From assembly GCF_030063415.1 (NCBI RefSeq), contig NZ_JASITA010000019.1:62001-126000 (forward strand): 64,000 bases of DNA. Direction: 5' to 3'. This document shows positions 42,465 through 51,354 of the stretch, in pieces (within the stretch, counting starts at the first letter, position 1; every line of letters begins with the position of its first letter). The position numbers and the translations under genes were made by a program. The notes below the pieces were generated by a model. It was not told the origin of the DNA. It saw only the letters and a list, made by a program, of their open reading frames with translations, and did no database searches. Source of the stretch: Streptomyces sp. H27-C3. Lineage in GTDB: Bacteria > Actinomycetota > Actinomycetes > Streptomycetales > Streptomycetaceae.

Positions 42465-44090
42465 ATGGAGCTATCCCCTTCAGTGCACGCCGACTCCTTC
42501 TGTCGTGATCGGCTCCCGCCCTTCCCTCTGTGGCCCGAACTCCACTTCGATCTGCCGGAGTTGCACTATCCGGTTCGCCTCAACTGCGCCCAGCGACTGC
42601 TCGACGACGCCGTCGCACGCTGGGGAGCCGACCGCCCCTGTCTGCTGACCCCTTCCGAACGGTGGTCCTACGGCGAACTCCTGAGCCGCGCCAACCAGAT
42701 CGCCCAGGTGCTCACCGAGGACTTCGGTATCCGGCCCGGAAACCGTGTCCTGCTGCGCGGCCCGAACAACCCATGGCTCGTCGCTGCCTGGTTCGGGGTG
42801 CTCAAGGCCGGCGGAGTCGCCGTCACCACCATGCCGCTCCTTCGCGCGGCCGAGGTCGGGGAACTGCACGACATCAGTCGGCCCTCGATCGCCATATGCG
42901 ACCACCGCTACCTTGACGACCTCGACGCCGCAGACACCCCCGGTCTCGCCGTCCTCCCCTACGGTGGCCCCGGAGAGCACGACCTGACGCAACGCAGTGC
43001 GGCGAAGGCGGGCGAGTTCACCAACATCGACACCGCCGCCGACGACGTGGCTCTCATCGCGTTCACCTCCGGCACGACGGGTCGGCCCAAGGCGACCATG
43101 CACTTCCACCGGGACGTATTGGCCAACGCCGACACCTTCTCCCGTCATGTCCTCAAGCCGCGGCATGACGACGTGTTCACCGGCACACCGCCGCTGGCCT
43201 TCACCTTCGGGCTCGGTGGGTTGGTCGTCTTCCCGCTGCACGTGGGCGCGGCAACCTTGCTCATTGAGCAGGCCGCCCCGCGGCAACTGGCCGATCTCGT
43301 CGCGGAACACGGCGTCACTGTGCTCTTCACCGCCCCCACCGCCTACCGGGCGATCATGTCCGCCGGAGCGGTGGACCGCCTGGCGGGCCTGCGCCGGTGC
43401 GTATCAGCCGGAGAGACGTTGCCGGCGGCCCTGTGGGAGGAGTTTTATGCGGCCACCGGGCTGCGCATTATCGACGGCATCGGAGCCACCGAGATGCTCC
43501 ATGTGTTCATCTCCGCGGCCGACGACGACATACGTCCCGGTGCCACTGGCAGACCCGTCCCCGGTTACCGGGCGGCGGTGGTGAACGAAGCCGGCGAATC
43601 GGTGCCCGACGGGCAGCCGGGCTTTCTTGCCGTAACCGGTCCCACCGGCTGCCGGTATCTGTCGGACCCGCGCCAGACGACATACGTCAAGGGCGGTTGG
43701 AACCTCACCGGGGACACCTACGTACGCGATGCCGAAGGCTATTTCTGGTACGTGGCCCGCAGTGACGACATGATCGTCTCCTCTGGCTACAACATCGCAG
43801 GCCCCGACGTCGAGAAGGCGCTGGCGACTCACCCGCTTGTCGAGGAGTGCGCCGTCGTGGGCGCTCCGGACGAGCGGCGCGGAATGGTCGTCAAGGCGTA
43901 TGTGGTTCTGCGGCCCGGCTCAGCCGCCGATGACGTGACCGTCGAGGAACTGCAGAACCACGTCAAGCAGACCATCGCGCCGTACAAATACCCGCGCGCC
44001 GTCGAGTTCGTCGCCGAGCTGCCGCGCACCAGCAACGGAAAGCTTCAACGCGGTGAAGTGCGCAAGTGGGCCCGAAAGACGGCTGGTTAG
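42465..44090 (+). CDS. aryl-CoA ligase, probable salicylyl-CoA (or 2-aminobenzoyl-CoA) ligase
   Basis: A 541-residue adenylate-forming enzyme. The phosphate-binding motif is IAFTSGTTGRPKATMHFHRD; further motifs are GIGATEMLHVFISA, GWNLTGDTYVRDAEGYFWYV and the catalytic lysine in LPRTSNGKLQRGEV. It most resembles benzoate/2-aminobenzoate-CoA ligases. ATP and CoA would activate the ring acid. Because the next genes encode the two-domain CoA-ester hydroxylase and gentisate dioxygenase, salicylate is the favoured substrate, as in the sdg pathway of Streptomyces sp. WA46. 2-Aminobenzoate is the alternative. ATG 42465 has GAGG nine bases upstream. Confidence 0.8.
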   Translation: MELSPSVHADSFCRDRLPPFPLWPELHFDLPELHYPVRLNCAQRLLDDAVARWGADRPCLLTPSERWSYGELLSRANQIAQVLTEDFGIRPGNRVLLRGPNNPWLVAAWFGVLKAGGVAVTTMPLLRAAEVGELHDISRPSIAICDHRYLDDLDAADTPGLAVLPYGGPGEHDLTQRSAAKAGEFTNIDTAADDVALIAFTSGTTGRPKATMHFHRDVLANADTFSRHVLKPRHDDVFTGTPPLAFTFGLGGLVVFPLHVGAATLLIEQAAPRQLADLVAEHGVTVLFTAPTAYRAIMSAGAVDRLAGLRRCVSAGETLPAALWEEFYAATGLRIIDGIGATEMLHVFISAADDDIRPGATGRPVPGYRAAVVNEAGESVPDGQPGFLAVTGPTGCRYLSDPRQTTYVKGGWNLTGDTYVRDAEGYFWYVARSDDMIVSSGYNIAGPDVEKALATHPLVEECAVVGAPDERRGMVVKAYVVLRPGSAADDVTVEELQNHVKQTIAPYKYPRAVEFVAELPRTSNGKLQRGEVRKWARKTAG

Positions 44091-44185
44091 CGCACGCGCT
44101 GACCTCCGCTCTATGCCCTGCTCCGGCCCGTAAGGCCGGACTTCCGCACTCCCTGCCACCTCTTGGCCGGACGAAAGGCAGCGCC

Positions 44186-44677
44186 ATGGACACCTCCAGC
44201 CCGCAGCAGACGACCTCCCCGACGGGCCCCTGCGTCCCCGCCTGCGCGGATGCTCCCGCTCTCAATCTGCCCAGCGTCGTCATCGAGCGCCGGGTCGAGT
44301 GGCCGGACACCGATGCGGCCGGCCACTACCACCACTCCACCGTGGTGCGTTGGGTCGAGGCGGCCGAGGCCGTCCTGCTGCGGCGGCTGGGGCTGGCCCA
44401 TCTCTTCGGCAGCACGCCGCGGGTGCGTTTCGAGGCCGATTACCGGGCCCGGCTGTGGTTCGGCGAGACCGTGCGCACCGAGCTGCGGGTCACCCGCGTC
44501 GGAAGCAGCTCCCTTCACTACGCCTTCACCGTCCGCGGTGAGGGCGAGGAGGCCGCCACCGGACGCATGGTCATCGCGCACTCGGCAGCCCGTGCCACTG
44601 GTTCAACGCCCTGGCCCGACGACGTGCGCGAGGTTCTCACGAAGGCGGGCCCGCAGGCCCCCGAGCTCTTCGCCTGA
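44186..44677 (+). CDS. hotdog-fold acyl-CoA thioesterase
   Basis: A 163-residue hotdog-fold protein of the 4-hydroxybenzoyl-CoA thioesterase type: VEWPDTDAAGHYHHSTVVRW contains the catalytic aspartate region, and RFEADYRARLWFGETVRTEL follows. In this operon it would hydrolyse gentisyl-CoA to gentisate and CoA, a step reported to be spontaneous in strain WA46. Dedicated hydrolysis would free CoA faster. ATG 44186 follows GAAAGG. It lies 95 bases after the ligase gene and is probably co-transcribed. Confidence 0.8.
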   Translation: MDTSSPQQTTSPTGPCVPACADAPALNLPSVVIERRVEWPDTDAAGHYHHSTVVRWVEAAEAVLLRRLGLAHLFGSTPRVRFEADYRARLWFGETVRTELRVTRVGSSSLHYAFTVRGEGEEAATGRMVIAHSAARATGSTPWPDDVREVLTKAGPQAPELFA

Positions 44678-44721
44678 CCACTGGTGAGAGCCTCAACACC
44701 CCACCCCTGTATCTCGAATTC

Positions 44722-44750
44722 TTGACGGTCGTAGAATTTACGGCATACAT
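44722..44750 (+). promoter_or_regulatory. promoter with TTGACG-N2-CGT half-operator, hydroxylase operon
   Basis: TTGACGGTCGTAGA (44722-44735) keeps the left arm and CGT of the right arm. TTGACG is the -35, exactly 17 bases before ATACAT (44745-44750). The GTG at 44779 follows after about 22 bases of leader with GGAGG. It is the third member of the set. Confidence 0.65.
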
Positions 44751-44778
44751 TGTTTCTGGAACCTAGTAGGAGGACGCC

Positions 44779-47175
44779 GTGCGCGTAGCAGTCATAGGGG
44801 GAGGGCCCGGCGGGCTGTACTTTGCGGCCCTGGCCAAGCAACTCTCCCCGCGATGGGACATCACCGTCTGGGAGCGCAACGCGGCCGACGACACCTTCGG
44901 ATTCGGGGTGGTGTTCTCCGACGAGACGCTCGACGGCATCGCACAGGCCGACCCGGCGGTCTTCGAGGCCATGTCGGCGGACTTCGCCCGATGGAGCGAT
45001 ATCGACGTCCGTTACAAGGAGCGGCTCCTTACATCGGGCGGCCACGGCTTCGCGGCCCTGGGACGCAAGCGCCTGCTGCAGATCCTGCAACAACGGTGCG
45101 CGGCCCTTGATGTGGACGTCCGCTACCGCACCCAGGCCCCGCCGGTGGAGGAACTCGCCGTGGCGTACGACTTGGTGGTGGCCTGTGACGGCGTACGGTC
45201 GGCTACACGTGCGATGTACGCCGACACCTTCCGGCCGGAGCTGGATGAACGGCACTGCCGCTACATGTGGCTTGGCACGGACAAGGTCTTCGAAGCCTTC
45301 ACCTTCATCGTCGACGAGCACGATTTCGGCACCCTGCAGGTGCACGCGTACCCGTTCGACCCCACCCGCAGCACCTTTATCGTCGAGATCGACGAGGACG
45401 CCTGGCGACGCGCCGGATTCGACAAGTACGCCGCCCGCGACCGTCCCGCCGGGGCCAGCGACGAGGAGAGCATCCGGCTGTGCCAGGAACTGCTCGCCCC
45501 GCACCTGGACGGACACTGCCTGATCCCCAACAGCTCCAAGTGGATCCGTTTCACCACCGTACGCAACCGCACCTGGCGCCACGGCAATGTGGTGTTGCTC
45601 GGTGACGCCGCCCACACGGCCCACTTCTCCATCGGCTCCGGCACCAAGCTCGCCATGGAGGACGCGCTCGCCCTGGCCGCCTGCCTCCACGAACACCCGG
45701 GCGTGCCCACCGCACTCGCCGCGTACGAAGCGGAGCGCAAGCCGGTCGTGGAATCGACCCAGCGCGCGGCCCAGGCCAGCCTGGAGTGGTTCGAGAATGT
45801 CGACCGTTACACGGACCAGGACCCCCACCAGTTCGCCTTCAACCTGCTGACTCGCAGTCGCCGCGTCACTTACGACAACCTGCGGGTACGGGACGTGGGA
45901 TTCACCACTGCCGTCGACTCCTGGCACGCGCAGACGCACACCGGCGTCGCACCGGCCTCCGACTCCGATGTTCCGCCGATGTTCCGCCCCCTCCAGCTGG
46001 GCGGGCTGCGTCTGCGCAACCGTGTCGTCGCGCCGCCCATCGCCCTGTACGCCGCACGCGAGGGTCTCCCCGGCGACTTCGAACTCGTCCACCTGAGCAC
46101 CCAGGCCCTGGGTGGTTCCGGCCTGGTTTTCGCCGGAATGACGGCCGTCAGCGCCGACGGGCGGGCCACCCCTGGCTGCCCCGGCCTGTACACCGACGAG
46201 CAGGCGGCGGCCTGGCGCCGGATCACCGACTTCGTCCATGGACAGTCGAGCGCCTGCCTGGGCATTCAGCTCACCCACGCCGGGCGTCGCGCGGCCACCA
46301 CCACGCCACGCCCCAACGGCAGCAGGGTCCCCCTCGGTGACGGCGGGTGGCCACTTCTCGCATGCTCACCGCTCGCCTGGGACCCGGCCAGCACGGTCCC
46401 CCGCGAAGCCACCCGTACGGACCTGGAGCGCATCACCCATGACTTCGTCACCGCCGCCGAACGGGCCCACTGTGCCGGCTTCGACGCCCTTGAACTCCAG
46501 TACGGGCACGGCCACTTGATGTCGGGATTCCTCTCGCCGCTGACCAACCGACGCACCGACTCCTACGGCGGAACTCTGGCAAACCGACTGCGCTTCCCCC
46601 TCGAAGTGCTGCGGGCTGTCCGCGCAGTCTGGCCCTCGGGTAAGGCGCTGGTCGTCCGTATCTCCGCCGCCGACTGGGCCGAGGGCGGCACCAGTGAAGC
46701 GGACGCCGTCGCCATCTCCCGGGCCCTGGCCGACGCCGGAGCGGACGCCGTGGACATCTCCACCGGTGAGGTCGTTTCCAACGAGCGACCCCGATACGGG
46801 CGGAGCTACCAGACGCCGTACGCCGATCTTGTCCGCAACGCCACTGGCATCCCCACCATCGCCGTCGGCGCCATCTCCACGTACGACGACGTCAACTCCA
46901 TCATCCTGGCCGGCCGGGCGGACCTGTGCGCCGTCGGCCGCGCCCAGCTCCATGACCCGCTGTGGACCCTGCACGCCGCGGCCGCCCAGAACTACACCGG
47001 ACCCGGCGCACCCTGGCCAACGTCCTGGAGGGCGGGCAGCAAGAGGCCTCCCGGCGCCCGCAGCGACCGCATCCCGCCCCGCCTCCAGCTGCTCCGCGCA
47101 CCTTCCGGCCCCGTGCACCAGCGCTGGCTTCCGCACCCCGATGTCACCGCACCCGCGCCGGCGACCGTCCACTGA
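44779..47175 (+). CDS. sdgC: bifunctional salicylyl-CoA 5-hydroxylase / OYE-like oxidoreductase
   Basis: A 798-residue two-domain flavoprotein. Residues 1-390 form a class A FAD monooxygenase: VAVIGGGPGGLYFAALAKQL, FGFGVVFSDETLDGI and the FAD motif VLLGDAAHTAHFSIGSGTKL. Residues 400-770 form an old-yellow-enzyme FMN barrel: FRPLQLGGLRLRNRVVAPP, LTHAGRRA and LMSGFLSPLTNRRTDSYGGT. This fusion is known for salicylyl-CoA 5-hydroxylase and 2-aminobenzoyl-CoA monooxygenase/reductase. NADH-dependent 5-hydroxylation of salicylyl-CoA gives gentisyl-CoA; in the aminobenzoyl case the second domain also reduces the ring. The adjacent gentisate dioxygenase favours the salicylate reading. GTG 44779 follows GGAGG. 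Nitrilase, dioxygenase and hydrolase genes follow. Confidence 0.85.
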   Translation: MRVAVIGGGPGGLYFAALAKQLSPRWDITVWERNAADDTFGFGVVFSDETLDGIAQADPAVFEAMSADFARWSDIDVRYKERLLTSGGHGFAALGRKRLLQILQQRCAALDVDVRYRTQAPPVEELAVAYDLVVACDGVRSATRAMYADTFRPELDERHCRYMWLGTDKVFEAFTFIVDEHDFGTLQVHAYPFDPTRSTFIVEIDEDAWRRAGFDKYAARDRPAGASDEESIRLCQELLAPHLDGHCLIPNSSKWIRFTTVRNRTWRHGNVVLLGDAAHTAHFSIGSGTKLAMEDALALAACLHEHPGVPTALAAYEAERKPVVESTQRAAQASLEWFENVDRYTDQDPHQFAFNLLTRSRRVTYDNLRVRDVGFTTAVDSWHAQTHTGVAPASDSDVPPMFRPLQLGGLRLRNRVVAPPIALYAAREGLPGDFELVHLSTQALGGSGLVFAGMTAVSADGRATPGCPGLYTDEQAAAWRRITDFVHGQSSACLGIQLTHAGRRAATTTPRPNGSRVPLGDGGWPLLACSPLAWDPASTVPREATRTDLERITHDFVTAAERAHCAGFDALELQYGHGHLMSGFLSPLTNRRTDSYGGTLANRLRFPLEVLRAVRAVWPSGKALVVRISAADWAEGGTSEADAVAISRALADAGADAVDISTGEVVSNERPRYGRSYQTPYADLVRNATGIPTIAVGAISTYDDVNSIILAGRADLCAVGRAQLHDPLWTLHAAAAQNYTGPGAPWPTSWRAGSKRPPGARSDRIPPRLQLLRAPSGPVHQRWLPHPDVTAPAPATVH

Positions 47176-47188
47176 CCCGGAGGATCCG

Positions 47189-48232
47189 ATGGAGAACCTG
47201 CCCCGCTTCACCGCCGCCGCGGTCCAGACGGCCCCCGTCTACCTGGACGCCCCGGCAACCGTGGACAAGGCGATCGCACTCATCCGCGAGGCGTCGGCCA
47301 ACGGCGCCGAACTCGTGGTCTTCCCGGAGTCGTTCGTCCCCGGCTACCCGTACTGGAACTGGACCATGAACCCGGTCCAGGGCTCACCATGGTTCGAACG
47401 CCTCTACCGCTCCTCGATCGACGTACCCGGCCCGCACGTGGACGCGCTGCGTGCCGCCGCCCGTCAGTACGGTGTCGTCCTTGTCATCGGCGTCAACGAG
47501 CGGGGCCCGCACAGCCTCGGCGTCCTCTACAACACTCTGCTCACCATCGGCGCGGACGGTGAACTACTCGGTGTGCACCGTAAGTTGGTGCCCACCTGGG
47601 CCGAGAAGCTGACCTGGACCGGAGGTGACGGGAGTTCCCTCAAGGTCCATCCCACCCCTATCGGGCCGCTCGGTGCGCTCGCCTGCGGCGAGAACACCAA
47701 CACCCTGGCCCGCTTCACCCTTCTCGCGCAGGGCGAACTGGTCCACGCCTCCTGCTACATCGCGCTGCCGGTCGCGCCCGCGGACTACGACATGGCGGAT
47801 GCAATCGCTGTCCGCACCGCCGCCCACAGCTTCGAGGGCAAGGTCTTCTCCGTCGTGGCCTGCTCGACCATCTCTCCTGAGATGGTCGACGCCATCGCCG
47901 GTGACGACGAAGACGTACGGAGCATGCTCGCCCGCCCCCGCAGTGCACTCTCCGGGATCTTCGGTCCGGACGGCCGCCCCGTCACCGAACCCCTCATCGA
48001 CGACGACGGCATCGTCTACGCCGACATCGACCTGGCCAAGTGCATCCAGCCCAAGCAGATGCACGACATCGTCGGCCACTACAACCGCTTCGACATCTTC
48101 CAGCTCCATGTCGACAACCGCCCGCGCACTCCGGTGACCTTCTCGACCGAGCCCACCCCGCCGTACGAACACACTTCCGCCGCCACGCACCCCGCGACCG
48201 AGATCAACGGCACCACGAAGGAGGAAGCATGA
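47189..48232 (+). CDS. nitrilase
   Basis: A 347-residue carbon-nitrogen hydrolase with the three catalytic residues: glutamate in VVFPESFVPGYPYWNW, lysine in GVHRKLVPTWAEKLTW and cysteine in LGALACGENTNTLARF. The length and the YPYWNW and CGEN variants fit true nitrilases rather than amidases or cyanide hydratases. It would turn a nitrile into a carboxylic acid and ammonia. Sitting between the hydroxylase and the gentisate dioxygenase, it may feed hydroxybenzonitrile-type compounds into salicylate. It starts 13 bases after sdgC, and its stop overlaps the next start (ATGA), so it is clearly in the operon. Confidence 0.85.
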   Translation: MENLPRFTAAAVQTAPVYLDAPATVDKAIALIREASANGAELVVFPESFVPGYPYWNWTMNPVQGSPWFERLYRSSIDVPGPHVDALRAAARQYGVVLVIGVNERGPHSLGVLYNTLLTIGADGELLGVHRKLVPTWAEKLTWTGGDGSSLKVHPTPIGPLGALACGENTNTLARFTLLAQGELVHASCYIALPVAPADYDMADAIAVRTAAHSFEGKVFSVVACSTISPEMVDAIAGDDEDVRSMLARPRSALSGIFGPDGRPVTEPLIDDDGIVYADIDLAKCIQPKQMHDIVGHYNRFDIFQLHVDNRPRTPVTFSTEPTPPYEHTSAATHPATEINGTTKEEA

Positions 48233-49356
48233 CCACCGAACACGACGAGACGGTGCACGACGACACGATGTTGGGACGGGCGCGTGTCCTGGACACCCCC
48301 GAACTCACGGCCTACTACGGCGAGCTCGCCGAGCTGCAGGCCGGCGCGCTGTGGACTGTCGCCAACGGCATCGAGCCCTGGTACCCGCAGCCGAAGTCCG
48401 TCCCCGCCCTGTGGCGTTACGACGAACTGCGCCCCCTGGTCCACAAGGCGCTCGACCTGGTCAGGGCCGACGACGCGGGCCGCCGGGTCGTCATGCTCGT
48501 CAACCCCGGCCGCAGGGACGTCAGCGCCGCCGCCGGACTCCTCTACACCGGTCTGCAGATCATGGGACCCGGCGAGGCCATGACCGCCCACCGCCACCAG
48601 GCCGCCGCTCTGCGCTTCGTCCAGGAAGGCACCGGCGCGTGGACCGTCGTGGACGGACAGAAGCTCAAGGTGGGCGCCCGCGACTTCGCCATCACTCCCA
48701 ACGGTACCTGGCACGAACACGGCAACGAGTCCGGCGACGCCCCAGTCATCTGGCAGGACGGACTCGACATTCCGCTGGTCAACGCCCTGGACGCCGGCTT
48801 CTACGAGGTCCACCCGGACCTGTACCAGGCGCCCGGAAAGGTGATCAATTCCTCCGTCCTCACCTACGGCGCGAACCTGCTGCCATACGGCATGGAGAAG
48901 TGGACCAGGCCGTACTCCCCCCTGCTCGCCTACCCGTGGGAGCCGACGTACGAGGCCCTGTGCGACTTGGCGACGGCCGCCGAAGGGTCTCCGTACGACG
49001 GTGTGATCGCGGAGTACACCAACCCGGTCACCGGCGGCTCGGTCATGCCCACCATGGGGGCCCATATGCAGCTGCTGCGCCCCGGCCAGGCCACCCGAGC
49101 CCACCGCCACACCGGCTCCGTCATCTACACCGCGGCCAAGGGCAACGGCGTATCGGTGATCGCAGGACAACGCTTCGCGTGGAAGCAGGGTGACATTTTC
49201 TGCGTACCCTCCTGGGCCTGGCACGAGCACAGCAACCTCGACCAGTCCGAGGACGCCTGTCTGTTCTCCTTCAATGACTTCCCCGTGATGCGCTCGCTCG
49301 GCTTCTACCGGGAAGAGTCCTACACCGGCAACGACGGGCATCAGCCCATCGCCTAG
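48229..49356 (+). CDS. sdgD: gentisate 1,2-dioxygenase
   Basis: A 375-residue bicupin. The first cupin has GLQIMGPGEAMTAHRHQAAA and VQEGTGAWTVVDGQKL with NGTWHEHGN; the second has HMQLLRPGQATRAHRHTGSV and the late CVPSWAWHEHSN. These carry the Fe(II) histidines. The enzyme opens gentisate between C1 and C2 to maleylpyruvate using oxygen. The ATG overlaps the nitrilase stop. Two GC-rich hairpins follow the gene, so downstream genes may be partly attenuated or have their own promoter. Confidence 0.88.
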   Translation: MTTEHDETVHDDTMLGRARVLDTPELTAYYGELAELQAGALWTVANGIEPWYPQPKSVPALWRYDELRPLVHKALDLVRADDAGRRVVMLVNPGRRDVSAAAGLLYTGLQIMGPGEAMTAHRHQAAALRFVQEGTGAWTVVDGQKLKVGARDFAITPNGTWHEHGNESGDAPVIWQDGLDIPLVNALDAGFYEVHPDLYQAPGKVINSSVLTYGANLLPYGMEKWTRPYSPLLAYPWEPTYEALCDLATAAEGSPYDGVIAEYTNPVTGGSVMPTMGAHMQLLRPGQATRAHRHTGSVIYTAAKGNGVSVIAGQRFAWKQGDIFCVPSWAWHEHSNLDQSEDACLFSFNDFPVMRSLGFYREESYTGNDGHQPIA

Positions 49357-49413
49357 ATCGCGTTGCCGCACCACGACCGCCGGCCCTGACACCGGTAGCG
49401 GAGCGGCAGCGCC

Positions 49414-49450
49414 GCCGGGGACGGTCATTCTGCCCCGCGCCGTCCCCGGC
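49414..49450 (+). terminator. hairpin between sdgD and maleylpyruvate hydrolase gene
   Basis: gccggggacgg pairs with ccgtccccggc (11 bp) around a 15-base loop, 58 bases after the sdgD stop. A second GC-rich hairpin (ggggcggcgg near 49454 with ccgccgcccc) follows. Together they could stop or attenuate transcription. Confidence 0.45.
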
Positions 49451-49534
49451 GCCGGGGCGGCGGTCAAGGTACCTGAGCCTGCCGCCGCCCCACCTTCTTG
49501 ACCGCCCTTTGTCTTTCGACCGCCAGGAGCACCG

Positions 49535-50443
49535 ATGCGACTCGTGACGTACACCCTCAACGACGGCCCCAACCGCTTGGGCGCCCAGATCGACGACGAG
49601 CACATCGTCGACCTCGCCGCCTTGGCCGACCGGTCCGGCGTACAGCTTCCCCTTGATCTGCTCTCGTTCATCCAGGCGGGCGCCTCTGCCCAGGGCGCCG
49701 CGCAGCGTCTGCTGGCCGACGACCCCACCGGATGGCCCTCCGACGCCGTCCACCGGCTCGGTGATGTCTCGCTCCGCGCACCGCTGCGCCCTGGCAAGAT
49801 CATCGGAGTCGGCCTCAACTATGTCGAGCATGTCGAGGAGTCCAGCCGCAGCCTGGACACCGACAAGGAACTGCCCCCTCGCCCGGTCCTCTTCAGCAAG
49901 CCGGCGACCGCGGTCACCGGGCCGGGCCAGCCGATCCTGCACAACGCGGACCTGACGTCCCAGCTGGACTGGGAATGCGAACTCGCCGTCGTCATCGGAC
50001 GCACCGCCTTCCGTGTCAGCGAGGACGATGCCCTCGGCCACGTCTTCGGCTACAGCATCGTCAACGACATCAGCGCCCGCGATCAGCGCCGTTCCGGGCA
50101 GTGGTTCTTCTCCAAGGGGCAGGATTCGTACGCCCCCTTCGGCCCGGCCGTCGTGACCGCCGACGCGGTGCCCGACCCCATGGCCCTGGACCTGTCGCTG
50201 CGCGTCAACGGCGTGACCAAGCAGAAGTCCAACACCCGCCACATGCTGTTCCCCATCGCCCGCCTGATCGCCGACATCAGTTCGGGGGTGACCCTCGAAC
50301 CCGGCGACGTCATCGCCACCGGCTCTCCCGCGGGCGTCGGCGCCGGCATGGTCCCGCCGGAGTTCCTGACCCCCGGCGACACCGTCGAAGCCACCGTCGA
50401 GGGAGTCGGCACCCTCACCAACCCCGTGATCGACGCCCGCTGA
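49535..50443 (+). CDS. FAH-family hydrolase, probable maleylpyruvate/fumarylpyruvate hydrolase
   Basis: A 302-residue fumarylacetoacetate hydrolase-family protein: KIIGVGLNYVEHVEES, the metal ligands in DWECELAVVIG and YSIVNDISARDQR, and TLEPGDVIATGSPAGVGAGM. It would split the ring-fission product of gentisate into pyruvate plus a C4 diacid. No maleylpyruvate isomerase gene is seen, while a maleate isomerase follows at once. The inference is direct hydrolysis of maleylpyruvate to maleate and pyruvate. The ATG at 49535 follows CAGGAG. Confidence 0.85.
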   Translation: MRLVTYTLNDGPNRLGAQIDDEHIVDLAALADRSGVQLPLDLLSFIQAGASAQGAAQRLLADDPTGWPSDAVHRLGDVSLRAPLRPGKIIGVGLNYVEHVEESSRSLDTDKELPPRPVLFSKPATAVTGPGQPILHNADLTSQLDWECELAVVIGRTAFRVSEDDALGHVFGYSIVNDISARDQRRSGQWFFSKGQDSYAPFGPAVVTADAVPDPMALDLSLRVNGVTKQKSNTRHMLFPIARLIADISSGVTLEPGDVIATGSPAGVGAGMVPPEFLTPGDTVEATVEGVGTLTNPVIDAR

Positions 50444-50483
50444 CCACCACGGCCCCAGCACCGACCCGTCACCAGGAGAGCCC

Positions 50484-51284
50484 GTGTCTTCGCAGCACCG
50501 CACCTACCGCATCGGCCAGATCGTGCCGAGCTCCAACGTCACCATGGAGACGGAAGTACCCGCCATCTTGCGCGCCCGGCAGACCGTGGCGCCCGAACGC
50601 TTCACCTTTCACTCCAGCCGCATGCGGATGACCCATGTCACCCCCGAACAGCTCAAGGCGATGGACGCCGACTCCGATCGCTGCGCCGTGGAGCTCTCGG
50701 ACGCCCGTGTCGACGTACTGGGCTATGCCTGCCTGGTCGCCATCATGAGCATGGGTCTGGGCTACCACCGCACATCCGAGGAACGCCTCCACCGCCGCAC
50801 CCAGGAGAACGGCGCCCCCGCGCCCGTCGTCACCAGTGCCGGCGCCCTGGTCCATGGACTGCACACCATCGGCGCCAAGAAGGTCGCCCTGATCGCACCG
50901 TACATGCGCCCCCTCACCGAGACCGTCGTCGGCTATCTCACCCACGAGGGAATCGACGTGCTCGACTACCGGGCACTGGAGATACCCGACAACCTGGCCG
51001 TCGCGGCGCACGACCCCGGCAATCTGCCGGCTCTCGCCCGCGCCCTGGATCACGCCGACGCCGACGCCGTCGTGCTTTCCGCCTGTGTGCAGATGCCTTC
51101 CCTGGGCGCGATCGAGGAAGCCGAACAACTCCTGGGCAAGCCCGTGGTGTCCGCGGCGGTCTGTACCGCGCACCAGATGCTGCGCGCTCTCGATCTCCCG
51201 GCCGTCGCCCCCGGTGCAGGCCACCTGCTGTCCGGCGCGTACGCCGAGGCGCCCCCGGCCCAGCAGGCGGCAACAACGGCGTGA
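50484..51284 (+). CDS. maleate cis-trans isomerase (Asp/Glu racemase superfamily)
   Basis: A 266-residue protein of the Asp/Glu racemase fold. Two catalytic cysteines are visible: DVLGYACLVAIMSMG (about residue 77) and AVVLSACVQMPSLGAI (about 200), the pair used by maleate isomerase. The N-terminus YRIGQIVPSSNVTMETEVPA binds the carboxylates. It would convert maleate to fumarate for the TCA cycle and so finish the gentisate route. GTG 50484 has AGGAG five bases upstream. It is 40 bases after the hydrolase gene. Confidence 0.85.
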   Translation: MSSQHRTYRIGQIVPSSNVTMETEVPAILRARQTVAPERFTFHSSRMRMTHVTPEQLKAMDADSDRCAVELSDARVDVLGYACLVAIMSMGLGYHRTSEERLHRRTQENGAPAPVVTSAGALVHGLHTIGAKKVALIAPYMRPLTETVVGYLTHEGIDVLDYRALEIPDNLAVAAHDPGNLPALARALDHADADAVVLSACVQMPSLGAIEEAEQLLGKPVVSAAVCTAHQMLRALDLPAVAPGAGHLLSGAYAEAPPAQQAATTA

Positions 51285-51354
51285 ACAGCAGTGGGCCGTG
51301 TGGCTCCCTGTGGACGCTCGGTAGGATCGCCACCGCACACGACGGAAGGCGATC

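Noticed and set aside
47189..48232. Nitrilase-family protein as an amidase or carbamoylase
   Set aside because: The length, YPYWNW segment and CGENTN active-site variant suit true nitrilases, although substrate class cannot be settled by eye.
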